Assembly (NCBI GenBank): GCA_927910885.1
Contig: CAKMOD010000010.1
Coordinates: forward strand, 1-28,898
Source of the DNA: an uncultured Prevotella sp.
GTDB lineage: Bacteria; Bacteroidota; Bacteroidia; Bacteroidales; Bacteroidaceae
Length of the DNA: 28,898 nt
Direction: 5' to 3'
Below, one piece after another: positions 1 through 8,134 of this stretch. Below the pieces are notes generated by a model. That model saw only the letters and a list, made by a program, of their open reading frames with translations, was not told the DNA's origin and searched no databases. The position numbers were made by a program, and so were the translations under genes. Positions within the stretch are counted from its first letter, which is position 1; every line of letters begins with the position of its first letter.

Positions 1-48
1 TGCAATTTGGATTAGATACCTTTTTGTAGATTATGAACTTTGTAAGAA

Positions 49-328
49 ATGGTCACACAGAGCAATGGAGAGCACAGAGGTTTTTATATAGTAGCAATCG
101 TTAGGCATAGAGGCACCGTTGGTGCGTGGAGGAACAGAGGATATTTGCGAGTTTTAGTAATGCTTTTGTCTACTTCCTTACAAAGCAGTGGTTTGCAAGA
201 TTTCTTAAAACGTTTATTACCAAAGCTATCAGTAATACGTACGCTATACCTCTGTCGCTCTTTGTGCCTTCGGCACCTCCGTGAGATTGTCTGCTTTCAC
301 CTCCGTGCTCTCCCCCTCTCTGTGTGCC
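49..328. repeat. Imperfect inverted repeat with purine-rich 'cacagagg' arms
   Basis: The left arm (about 49-80, GTCACACAGAGCAATGGAGA followed by GCACAGAGG) matches the reverse complement of the right arm (about 300-328), which reads GGCACACAGAGAG then AGAGCACGGAGG. A second inner pair (about 110-140 and 249-285) also matches in inverted orientation. Each inner arm carries its own small hairpin (GGCACCGTTGGTGC and GTGCCTTCGGCAC). An open frame of 124 codons runs through the region but looks like a by-product of the repeat. The function is unknown; this is probably a dispersed intergenic element. Confidence 0.55.
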
Positions 329-429
329 TTTTATATGTAGTAGGCTTACTTTATCACTCCATATTTTGGAAGAAACTTTCCTGCTCTTATGTGTGCTTAA
401 TCTGCATAGACAAGTTGAACTAAAATAAG

Positions 430-515
430 TTTGCTGTCATTTCTGTCACCTTTAATGAATGCTTATATAATTGATTTACAATGAGTTTACTCGGAATGTT
501 AAAAGTGACAGCAAA
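430..515. repeat. 86-bp palindromic element, copy 1 (MITE-like)
   Basis: The ends are a perfect 10-base inverted repeat, TTTGCTGTCA and TGACAGCAAA. The right part reads GAATGTTAAAAGTGACAG. A second element of exactly the same length and the same end structure lies at 28277-28362. There is no coding capacity and no convincing target-site duplication. Confidence 0.6.
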
Positions 516-548
516 TGAAATTAAACTTATAGTAGTATATGTTTAAAG

Positions 549-598
549 CCAAATCGTCATTAGACTATAATAAGTTTAGGCTCTAATGACCGATTGGG
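549..598 (-). terminator. Stem-loop after the signalling operon
   Basis: Arms 549-564 and 581-598 pair (AATCGTCATTAGA with TCTAATGACCGATT, one bulged C). On the minus strand the structure lies just past the stop codon of the last gene of the operon and is followed by a weak T-rich run, so it probably ends that transcript. Confidence 0.5.
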
Positions 599-604
599 TT
601 AAGG

Positions 605-1249
605 CTATAAGATAAATACATACCTTATCGACATATACAATTGTATGCCGATAAGATAGGTAGGAACCAGTCTTGAACCAACCTCCAAACCGCCTACAAG
701 AATCTTGTGCATCTTGGAAACGCTGTCAATCGTACCACTTGCCACACCATAGGTTAGTGACATAATCGTGATGATGAGCGATAGGGAAGGGATGAAACTG
801 GATGAGAAGGAGCTGGGGAATAGCTGTCCTGTCACACTCAGGAGAATTGCGTGCGGAACAGCTGTGAGAAGAATCATGATAATCACATAGGCGATAAACT
901 CGACTAATGCCACGCGAAGACCTGCCTTCTCACGATAATGGAATTTGTAACGATTGTTTGTGGAGTTTGTTAGGCTACTTCTCATATTTGATAGCATTGC
1001 ACGTAGTGCAGTGTAAAGACGGCTACGAACGCACGCACCTGCTGCCATCACTGTCATAATAAAGTAGATGAGCAGTGGTGAAAGTTGGTTGCTGACAAAG
1101 GAGCCAAAGAACCAACGGATGCCCTCACTACTCAACACAGATCGCATCGGAAGCTCAGGGAAAGCTGCCGTAAGAAGCCATGAGAGCAGTATCAGTGCTA
1201 ACTGGGCTATGAGAAGCACTAAGACTATATAACCTAACTTATTCCTCAT
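605..1249 (-). CDS. Small multi-pass membrane protein with AbgT-like segment
   Basis: A 214-residue protein with about five hydrophobic segments (near residues 7-30, 60-78, 111-136, 150-172 and 190-212). Residues 36-85 contain SVLSSEGIRWFFG, then a hydrophobic stretch and VRSRLYTALRAM. This resembles the N-terminal part of AbgT-family p-aminobenzoyl-glutamate transporters (E. coli AbgT has NLLSVEGLHWFLPN, then GLAERVGLLPALM, recalled from memory). AbgT proteins are about 500 residues, so this would be a much shortened relative. It overlaps the upstream response-regulator gene by 11 bases, which implies coupled translation and a shared role in that signalling pathway. The substrate is unknown, and whether it transports anything is doubtful. 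Alternative: an unrelated membrane protein with chance similarity. Confidence 0.7.
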   Translation of the reverse strand: MRNKLGYIVLVLLIAQLALILLSWLLTAAFPELPMRSVLSSEGIRWFFGSFVSNQLSPLLIYFIMTVMAAGACVRSRLYTALRAMLSNMRSSLTNSTNNRYKFHYREKAGLRVALVEFIAYVIIMILLTAVPHAILLSVTGQLFPSSFSSSFIPSLSLIITIMSLTYGVASGTIDSVSKMHKILVGGLEVGSRLVPTYLIGIQLYMSIRYVFIL

Positions 1250-1964
1250 CAGCGTGGAGGTTGTCGATGTCGATAATACGTAGTTCTAATGCACGTACAA
1301 CAAGGCGCGTTGCGTTGACGCTCATACCATTGTTACCATCAGGGAAGAACTTCTGTACGAGTTCGTTCTGTCGTTTCTCCAAACTCTTTACACCAAAAGG
1401 CATACCACGTAGGTTGGTAATCTGCTCCTTGGTATAACCGAGTGCAAGGTGGCGAAGGAAGCGCTCATCATACTCGTCAATCTCGTAGCTAACCATTGCT
1501 TCTTGGTGCATCAGCTGACCGCTCACGCTCATCTTGAATCTGCCTACAATCTTTTCGAGGATAGGCTGATTGAATACCATTCGTTTGCCCGACATAACAC
1601 TTGCCACGTCGCCACGTGTCAATAGTTCGCCACTCTTAAGGCAGATACCATCAGCACCTGCATCGAGAACGTCGACCCATAGCTTTTCATTCAATATCTC
1701 ACCCGTAAAGATAAGCACCTTCACGTGTGGATAAGTCTGCTTTGTTTGGCGGCAGATTTCTACTCCCACCGTTGTTGAACCACCCAATCCAAGGTCGAGC
1801 AGCACGAGATCAGGCAGGTTTTGCTTAATGAGTTTCCAGTAGGCAACTTCACTTTCTGCTGTTCCGATAATCTCAGCTTCAGGGATTTCGTTTCTGAAGA
1901 TACCCTCCGTTCCTTTTAATTCTAAGGGTACGTCTTCAACGATGATGACTCTAAAATTCTCCAT
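1239..1964 (-). CDS. Response regulator, REC plus LuxR-like C-terminal helix domain
   Basis: A 241-residue protein. Residues 1-125 form a receiver domain with all key positions: acidic pair E10/D11, phosphoacceptor D57 in LVLLDLGLGG, T87 in IFTGE and K110 in GICLKSGE. Residues about 165-232 (DERFLRHLALGYTKEQIT, then SLEKRQNELVQKFF and TRLVVRALELRII) have the spacing of a LuxR/GerE-type helix-turn-helix, though divergent, so it probably binds DNA. I recall such Bacteroidales regulators being catalogued under a DUF5932-type family; this was not checked. It starts 26 bases after the stop of the sensor kinase gene and overlaps the next gene by 11 bases, so the kinase is the likely phosphodonor. 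Target genes cannot be read from the sequence. Confidence 0.88.
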   Translation of the reverse strand: MENFRVIIVEDVPLELKGTEGIFRNEIPEAEIIGTAESEVAYWKLIKQNLPDLVLLDLGLGGSTTVGVEICRQTKQTYPHVKVLIFTGEILNEKLWVDVLDAGADGICLKSGELLTRGDVASVMSGKRMVFNQPILEKIVGRFKMSVSGQLMHQEAMVSYEIDEYDERFLRHLALGYTKEQITNLRGMPFGVKSLEKRQNELVQKFFPDGNNGMSVNATRLVVRALELRIIDIDNLHADEE

Positions 1965-1990
1965 AGGTATATGTTGTTTAGTTATGTTTC

Positions 1991-4900
1991 TTAATTTGCT
2001 TTTGCCAAAACTACATCTATTCTCACGCCATTTGGTGTCGCATTCGCTGAGATACCGCAGCCACGCTTATTGGTTGATTCACCATTGTCGCGGGCTATCT
2101 GTCGGCAGATGAAGAACATCAAACGGTCGGCAGAAGGCTGGAAGAGGTCGCGACAAACGTCATCAGAGAGTGTCAGCGTCGACATGAGAACATGTAGGGT
2201 GACGTAACCAGGCTGATGCTCTTCGGCTGTGACCGTCAGTGGTTGGTTGTTATTGATAAGATATAGTATATCAAATAAATAAGCAAGGAAGACAGGGTCG
2301 CCATTGATGAGTGGTGACTCGAAGGTTGTTGTCAGCTTCGACGGACTCACCAATGTCGTGATATCCACTGGACGCGACACGAGTTTCACGGATTCTACTT
2401 GGCTCATTGCCTGCTGACTAAGAATCTGATAGAGTTCTTTATAATAGATAGCCAACTCGTCAATCGCCTCAAGTTCACCATCAGGCTCGTCTACAAGCTG
2501 TCGAATACGTGAAGGATAGTACATCGTCTCATGCTTGAGCGTTGATAGACAGTTATCAAGAATGCTATTACTAATGTGCAAACGTTCGTTCTCGTATTCC
2601 ACACATCGCACCTCATCTTCGAGCATTTCAATGTCTGATTGGCTCTTCTGGTTCTCCTCCACAGAGGCAATTAGTGCCTCTTTAATCTGGTTGACGATAA
2701 CCCGTAATCGTTCTGGGAATCTGTCGCTCACCCCTTTCTCAATCTCTTTAAGCTTGTTTTCTTCGCTCACATCGCTGAGAAGGGTAGTGTTCATCTGCTT
2801 CACACGCTCCAAACAGAACTGGTAAGAAAGACGATGACGATAGTACATCACGTAATAAACGGGGAAGATAGAAAGTAAGAAGAGTACCAGAAGGGCAACA
2901 GCCACATTCTTATTCGTCTCCGACTTCATCATCATTCGACAGTATTCGCCCAACGAGTTATCGGCATAACGCTCCTTAAAGAGATGGGTATAAACAGAGT
3001 TATTGTATCTATAAACATCCCATTCATGCAGTGCCAATGCTGCCACAGCACTCTCGTTGCGTATGTCGAGGATGATACCATAGTTCATCGGCAGGCTATC
3101 ATGATACCACTTAATCTCTGCTGGAACGATAGAAAGGCTTCCAAGTTGCTTCATCAGATCCTTTCCTTTAGGTCGAAGTTGGAGATAATGCTGATTCAGA
3201 TAGTAACGACAAGTATCAGCATACGCCAATGTCTTGTTGTATGCACCATTGATGTTTGAGAAGTAAGCCGAGTCAGCATAGATACCTGCAAGAGTATTAT
3301 AGTCCTTCTTAGCAAGTGCTGTAGCCTTATCGCTGGCTCTTGTTGGACGTGCCTGAGCAGTCAAGAGGGAGGTAGTAACGAGGACGAATGCCAACAAGAT
3401 ACGGCTAATACCCTTTGGTAAACGGAAGAAGAAACGGCTTCCTTTGTCCTTCTCACTCTCTACGCCAATCTCACAGACAGAGAATATCTGGCTAATCTTC
3501 TTGTATTTATTGATAATACCATTACAATTCATCAGTCCAAAGCCATGCGAAGCACTATCTTTTTGGTCATGAATTGGTTTATGGTCGAAGAGGTGTTGTT
3601 GTTCTTCTTCAGTGAGTCCACAGCCTGTATCGGCAACAGATATCTCAACATAGTCTGGCTCCTCAATGGATGTAATCGTCACCTTACCTCCCTTTCCCGT
3701 AAACTTACGGGCATTATCAGCCAATGTATTCACCATGAAAAGCGTCAGAACACGGTCGGCTTTGACAACAGCCTTAGTGTCATCTACACGTAGGTCAATT
3801 CCTTTCATGTGGAAGCCCATACGTCCTTTCTTCACGATATTGAATACCTGTTGTACTGGGAAACTCTCAATATGTAGTGACAGCTTACCTTGTCTAAGCT
3901 GAATCCACTCCGTGAGTACAGCGTTTAGTTCGTTAATCTTATCGGTCAACTCACGAATATAGGTGTAACGCTCAGCCTGTACAGCTTCGTTTTCTCCTCC
4001 CTTCTTGAGTTTCTCAATCTCATGCAACATACGGTCGATGAGTGGGATAACACCATTAACAAGCGAAATCTTAGCGCGCTGTTCGAGGTGTTTACGCTTA
4101 TTATCCGTGAGATGTAACTTGTTGATAACAAGTTGTTCTGATATTTCTTCATACTTTTCAGCCAACTCCTCCATGTGCTGTTGGTGGTGTTGACGCCACT
4201 GCTCAAGCGGAAGGAGAAGATCGTCCAACGAACCTTGTGTGTCTTTTCTTCGACGAAGATAATGGAAGAGGACGAGCGAAGCAAGTACAAAGAAGATAGA
4301 GAGTGCCACAGCAATGATAATAAGATTCAGCTGTTTAGAGGTACGCTCTAATTGTTCAGCACGTGATGTAAGGTATCTATCCTGACGGGTTTCGTCCTGC
4401 AAATCAAGATAGATGTTACGATTATAATCACTCTGCTGTTTATTGTTAATAGCCGAATAAGCTACACTCAACTGCTCACGAATAGACGCAACGAGGTCAG
4501 GAGCTTGCTTGATAGCAGGATTATTGTTCAAAGCTTTGTTCAAACAGATGATAGCCGAGCGATAATCCTTTATCTGCCAATAGCATGAAGCCAGTGTACG
4601 ATAGGAACCTGCTGTCTGATAAACATCTCCATAACGTTTGAAGATATTCAGTGAACGCTGTGCTAAGTTGCCCGCAAGGAGCTTCTCTGGCATGTTGTCA
4701 AGGTTGATATACTGGAACGAAGGCAGGTTATCATGCATCAGAGTTGCTCTACTCTTATCGTTGAGAATCAGCTCACTGATAGCCTGCAAGGAGTTGGCTT
4801 CCCAATAAGGGATATTGTGCTGACGTGCTAACATATAGCAACGGATAAGATATTCAAACTCCTTTTGTTCAATAGCTTTCTGCGAATTTGTATTGATAAT

Positions 4901-5530
4901 GCCACCAGCTCCGATATTATAGTAATAAGACAAGAGCTGTGCCATGTCGGTTTGAATCTCTCCATCGGGATTAATCTGGCTAATCGCTTTGATAGAGGGC
5001 TGCTCTAAACCTACATAGTAGTAGTAAGTAGAAGTGACAATGGCAAACTCAGAGCGCGCATAAACCATGCGACGTCGCTGACGAGGAGAGAGGAGTTTCT
5101 CATCCTCTTCAATGCGATGAATTCGCTTCTTTGCCTTTTCATAGTAGTCGTAGAACTCCTTATTGAGTGACTCACGCTGACAAAGACGCATCAGTTGAAT
5201 ATCAGCTACTAAGAGTTCTACTTGGTTGTCAGTGATTTTAAGAACAGAGTCAAGCTTAGCATAGGCTGCAGTAAAGCGCATCTTCATCATGTCAACAAAA
5301 GCAAGGTTGTTTAATGCTTCTGCCTTTCCTGCATCATACTTCCCCGCTAAGTTATATGCTTTGTTGGCATAGATTTTTACAGAGTCGAGATTACGATAAT
5401 GCAAAACATAGGCTTTATCGTTCAAATCGTCAACTTCCTGTACATGTGGAACACTACATGCAGCAAGTAATAGAAGGAATAGACAAGCTACCCATCCCGT
5501 TATTATGCTGTATGTCTTTGTTCTCTTCAT
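1991..5530 (-). CDS. Double-sensor lipoprotein histidine kinase
   Basis: An 1179-residue, two-module signalling protein. Module 1: lipoprotein signal with lipobox LLAAC (Cys25), a helical TPR-like sensor (about 40-390), a membrane segment (402-423), coiled coil (430-540) and a HATPase domain with N-box NTLADNARKF (601-610), DTGCG (634-638) and GFGL (663-666). Module 2: a signal-like membrane segment (707-726), a second exported helical domain (about 730-870), membrane segment 875-897, coiled coil, and H-box-like LKHETMYYP with His1000. A degenerate ATPase-like domain follows (1050-1179) that lacks clear N and G boxes. No standard HExxxP box precedes the module 1 ATPase. It is first in an operon with the response regulator and a membrane protein. 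I recall DUF5112/DUF5113 families for such Bacteroidales kinases (not checked). The signal sensed is unknown. Confidence 0.85.
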   Translation of the reverse strand: MKRTKTYSIITGWVACLFLLLLAACSVPHVQEVDDLNDKAYVLHYRNLDSVKIYANKAYNLAGKYDAGKAEALNNLAFVDMMKMRFTAAYAKLDSVLKITDNQVELLVADIQLMRLCQRESLNKEFYDYYEKAKKRIHRIEEDEKLLSPRQRRRMVYARSEFAIVTSTYYYYVGLEQPSIKAISQINPDGEIQTDMAQLLSYYYNIGAGGIINTNSQKAIEQKEFEYLIRCYMLARQHNIPYWEANSLQAISELILNDKSRATLMHDNLPSFQYINLDNMPEKLLAGNLAQRSLNIFKRYGDVYQTAGSYRTLASCYWQIKDYRSAIICLNKALNNNPAIKQAPDLVASIREQLSVAYSAINNKQQSDYNRNIYLDLQDETRQDRYLTSRAEQLERTSKQLNLIIIAVALSIFFVLASLVLFHYLRRRKDTQGSLDDLLLPLEQWRQHHQQHMEELAEKYEEISEQLVINKLHLTDNKRKHLEQRAKISLVNGVIPLIDRMLHEIEKLKKGGENEAVQAERYTYIRELTDKINELNAVLTEWIQLRQGKLSLHIESFPVQQVFNIVKKGRMGFHMKGIDLRVDDTKAVVKADRVLTLFMVNTLADNARKFTGKGGKVTITSIEEPDYVEISVADTGCGLTEEEQQHLFDHKPIHDQKDSASHGFGLMNCNGIINKYKKISQIFSVCEIGVESEKDKGSRFFFRLPKGISRILLAFVLVTTSLLTAQARPTRASDKATALAKKDYNTLAGIYADSAYFSNINGAYNKTLAYADTCRYYLNQHYLQLRPKGKDLMKQLGSLSIVPAEIKWYHDSLPMNYGIILDIRNESAVAALALHEWDVYRYNNSVYTHLFKERYADNSLGEYCRMMMKSETNKNVAVALLVLFLLSIFPVYYVMYYRHRLSYQFCLERVKQMNTTLLSDVSEENKLKEIEKGVSDRFPERLRVIVNQIKEALIASVEENQKSQSDIEMLEDEVRCVEYENERLHISNSILDNCLSTLKHETMYYPSRIRQLVDEPDGELEAIDELAIYYKELYQILSQQAMSQVESVKLVSRPVDITTLVSPSKLTTTFESPLINGDPVFLAYLFDILYLINNNQPLTVTAEEHQPGYVTLHVLMSTLTLSDDVCRDLFQPSADRLMFFICRQIARDNGESTNKRGCGISANATPNGVRIDVVLAKAN

Positions 5531-5575
5531 CTACTTTTATATAGCCTTTGCTATTGGTCATATACAAATCAAAGG

Positions 5576-5583
5576 CAAATATA
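5576..5583 (-). promoter_or_regulatory. -7 box of the signalling operon
   Basis: On the minus strand the bases read TATATTTG, matching the Bacteroidetes -7 consensus TAnnTTTG, 46 bases upstream of the kinase start codon. No clear TTTG is found at the -33 position, so support is partial. Confidence 0.5.
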
Positions 5584-5598
5584 CAAAACTTTTCTCAT

Positions 5599-5640
5599 AT
5601 AATTCATAATTCACAATTCATAATTCATAATTATGATTAC
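5599..5640 (+). repeat. Heptamer (CATAATT)n repeat ending ATGATTAC, copy 1
   Basis: Five consecutive 7-base units of CATAATT or CACAATT are followed by ATGATTAC. The same element with the same terminal motif recurs at 23667-23731, 23911-23954, 28761-28800 and 28807-28855. It lies directly upstream of the kinase promoter. Confidence 0.7.
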
Positions 5641-5782
5641 TTCAGTGGTAGACATAATGAACAAAAGACATAGTATTTATAGACATGGTAACATAGTATG
5701 TAAGGACATAGTAACAAAATAATGTTTTAGTAGAGTGTGGGCTAATGTAATGTAAATAAAATTCTAAGTTTGAAAATAAGAA

Positions 5783-5890
5783 GAGCGTTAATTGGCTTTT
5801 AATTAACGCCTTTTTAGCTTGCAAAAGATGCCCTTTTAAGGTCTAACTAACGCCCTTTTGAAGTCCAAGTAAGCACCTTTTGAATTGGAG
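5783..5890 (+). repeat. 22-base-period intergenic repeat, copy 1
   Basis: Four to five degenerate units of about 22 bases, with consensus near CCTTTTnnnnTCnAACTAACGC. The CCTTTT starts are spaced 23, 22 and 22 bases. A closely similar array lies in the opposite orientation at 24818-24918. No coding frame is convincing. The rest of the 5531-6151 gap holds only the heptamer repeat and hairpins. Confidence 0.65.
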
Positions 5891-6002
5891 TTTTACAACC
5901 AGCTGATAGATAGTAACTTAGAAGTACGAGGGAAAAGATGATTTTTAGCCTCTTTTTGACAAATTAATAGCGAGATAATGTAAGGAAAATTCACAACGCA
6001 TA

Positions 6003-6042
6003 ATAAGCCCATTGTCATCTAAAAGCAGATGGTTGAGGGCTT
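6003..6042. other. Imperfect stem-loop in the gap
   Basis: GCCCATTGTCATCT can pair imperfectly with AGATGGTTGAGGGC. It lies between the transporter terminator and the repeats; its role is unknown, possibly a second terminator. Confidence 0.3.
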
Positions 6043-6089
6043 TTGTATTTGGCTTTATATAACTGTCCTTGTTGATTGAGAGATAAACG

Positions 6090-6125
6090 AATTTGGGTGC
6101 ATCAGAAGTCTGACACACCCAAATT
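6090..6125 (-). terminator. Terminator of the AspT-like transporter gene
   Basis: Perfect 10-base arms AATTTGGGTG and CACCCAAATT flank a 16-base loop that can pair further (GTCAG with CTGAT). It begins 26 bases past the stop codon. The bases beyond it on the plus strand are T-rich, so it may work in both directions. Confidence 0.6.
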
Positions 6126-6151
6126 ATTTTTCTTTTATAGCTTATTCTTTC

Positions 6152-7852
6152 CTAAATCTGGCAGAAGAATAGTACAATTACCTGCGCTAAGAAAATTCTA
6201 AGGAACATACTGAGCGGATAAACTGTTGAGTAACCTACAGCTGGAGCCTCACCTGCACAAATTGAATTAGCGTAAGCCAATGCTGGTGGATCGGTATAGG
6301 TTCCAGCAAGCATACCCATGATTGTGAAGTAATTGAACTTATACTTCAGACGAGCAATAGTACCGACGATAAGGATTGGAACAATCGTGATGATGAAACC
6401 AGTGTAAACATACTTCAATCCGTCACCCTGTACTACGGTGTCCCAGAAGGTTGCACCTGCCTTAATACCTACTGAGGCAAGGAAGAGTGCCAAACCAATC
6501 TCACGAAGCATCATGTTAGCTGATGTCGTAGTATAGGTCACAAGTCCCATTCGATAACCGAAACGACCGATAAGAATTGCGATAACCAATGGACCACCTG
6601 CAAGACCGAGCTTCATCGGTACAGGCATGTGAGGAATAGCGATTGGCAACATTCCGAAGATAATACCAACGATGATACCCACGAAGATGGTAGCAATGTT
6701 AGGTGCGTTAAGACGCTTCTCTGAGTTACCCATCATTGCTGCAACACGGTTTACGTTCTCCTCTGGTCCAACAACCATGATACGGTCACCAACGATGAAG
6801 CGGTGGTTACGACCAGCAAAGAGGTCCATACCCTGACGGCTGATACGTGTTACGTTCACGCCATATACTGAGCGGAAGTGCATGCTGCCCAATGTCTTAC
6901 CGTTAATCTTGCTGTTGGTGATAACGATACGACGGCTAACCAACTGCTGTGGCTGGTCTTCCTCGTGCCAGTCTACTTCAATCTCTGGACCAACGAAGGC
7001 ACGAATAGCCTCTGCATCACCCTCTGCGCTGACAACAAGAATCTCATCGCCCAACTCGAAGACAGTTTCTAAGGTTGGAAGTAAGAGTTCACCATTGTGC
7101 ATAAGACGTGTACAAACGAAGTCACGATTAAGGAACTCTGAAATCTCCTTGAGGTTACGACCTGCGATATAAGCATTCTGTACCTTCAAATACATTGAAT
7201 GAGGTTTTGCATTAGGATTCTCAGCTTCTTCCTCATTCAGCTTTTCATTCTCCTCTTGGAGATTTACCTTGCAGATATAACGGATAGCAATCGTTGCACC
7301 AATGATACCTACTACACCTAAAGGATAAGCACAAGCATAACCTGAAGTGATGTCGAAGTCCATGCCGTTCTTGTAAACACTATGGAGAGCTTCATTAGCA
7401 GCACCAAGACCAGGGGTGTTAGTTACTGCACCATAGAGCGTACCCACCATCATTGGAAGGGTTGTTGAGTCCTTCGTATCAAAGAAAATGTAGTAGCAAG
7501 CAAACATCACGAGGACGTTGAGCAGAATTGCCACCGTCGAAAGGATGTTCAGTTTTAGACCACCTTTACCAAAGCTCTCGAAGAAGCCGGGTCCTACCTG
7601 AAGACCAATCATAAAGACAAAGAGAATCAATCCAAAGTCTTGTACAAAGGTCAATACGGGGATAGGTCCTGTAAATTTAATGTGACCTGCAAGGATTCCT
7701 ACAAACAACACAAAGGTAACGCCAAGCGAAATACCTCCAAATTTAATTTTGCCAAGGTAGATACCCAAGGCGATGACAATAGAATACAATAGCATAATAT
7801 GGGCTACCGTATCCTGCTTCTCTGCCGAAAAAATATCAATTAACCAGTCCAT
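6152..7852 (-). CDS. Putative AspT/YidE-family transporter with two RCK_C domains
   Basis: A 566-residue inner-membrane protein of the aspartate:alanine exchanger family (AspT, YidE, YbjL). It has the family's duplicated fold: an N-terminal membrane half (about 15-195), a soluble middle with two TrkA_C/RCK_C domains (about 218-293 and 303-378), and a C-terminal membrane half (about 385-566). The paired signature is present in both halves: GAVTNTPGLGAA (141-152) and GTYTDPPALAYA (517-528). Length is typical for the family. The known AspT exchanges aspartate for alanine; E. coli YidE and YbjL have no firm substrate, so the substrate here is open. It appears monocistronic, with its own -7 box and terminator. 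Confidence 0.9.
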   Translation of the reverse strand: MDWLIDIFSAEKQDTVAHIMLLYSIVIALGIYLGKIKFGGISLGVTFVLFVGILAGHIKFTGPIPVLTFVQDFGLILFVFMIGLQVGPGFFESFGKGGLKLNILSTVAILLNVLVMFACYYIFFDTKDSTTLPMMVGTLYGAVTNTPGLGAANEALHSVYKNGMDFDITSGYACAYPLGVVGIIGATIAIRYICKVNLQEENEKLNEEEAENPNAKPHSMYLKVQNAYIAGRNLKEISEFLNRDFVCTRLMHNGELLLPTLETVFELGDEILVVSAEGDAEAIRAFVGPEIEVDWHEEDQPQQLVSRRIVITNSKINGKTLGSMHFRSVYGVNVTRISRQGMDLFAGRNHRFIVGDRIMVVGPEENVNRVAAMMGNSEKRLNAPNIATIFVGIIVGIIFGMLPIAIPHMPVPMKLGLAGGPLVIAILIGRFGYRMGLVTYTTTSANMMLREIGLALFLASVGIKAGATFWDTVVQGDGLKYVYTGFIITIVPILIVGTIARLKYKFNYFTIMGMLAGTYTDPPALAYANSICAGEAPAVGYSTVYPLSMFLRIFLAQVIVLFFCQI

Positions 7853-7871
7853 AAGTATTATTTATTCCGTG

Positions 7872-7879
7872 CAAAGGTA
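7872..7879 (-). promoter_or_regulatory. -7 box of the AspT-like transporter gene
   Basis: The minus strand reads TACCTTTG (TAnnTTTG), 19 bases before the start codon, giving a very short leader. No TTTG at -33 is visible. Confidence 0.5.
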
Positions 7880-8067
7880 AGGATTAAAAGGCATATTAGC
7901 TAATCTTTTATGACGAATTTTAACCATACCTCCGTTTTTGTTTGTAGTTAGCTCTTTTCTTTGTAATAAACGGCCTTCTTCATGGTAAAGGTGTTTATAT
8001 AAGGAGTTTTTCTCTTAATATTAGATGAATCCTTAAAAGAGTGTCTTCTATTCTTTTTTGTTTGATT

Positions 8068-8123
8068 CTTTCAATGATTGGGATGAGGCTTTTAGTTCCC
8101 TTTTTCTTCCCAATCATTGAAAG
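8068..8123 (-). terminator. Perfect 16-bp stem-loop after the broken protease gene
   Basis: CTTTCAATGATTGGGA (8068-8083) and its exact complement (8108-8123) flank a 24-base loop, 11 bases past the protease stop codon. There is no T-run on the minus strand, so it may be a terminator or a transcript-stabilising hairpin. Confidence 0.55.
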
Positions 8124-8134
8124 TTTTTACCTTT

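Noticed and set aside
49..423. 124-codon open frame on the plus strand
   Set aside because: Composition follows nested inverted repeats, no domain or signal is recognisable, and no promoter was found.
5642..5824. 60-codon open frame on the minus strand
   Set aside because: It starts inside the 22-base-period repeat and has low-complexity AT-rich content.
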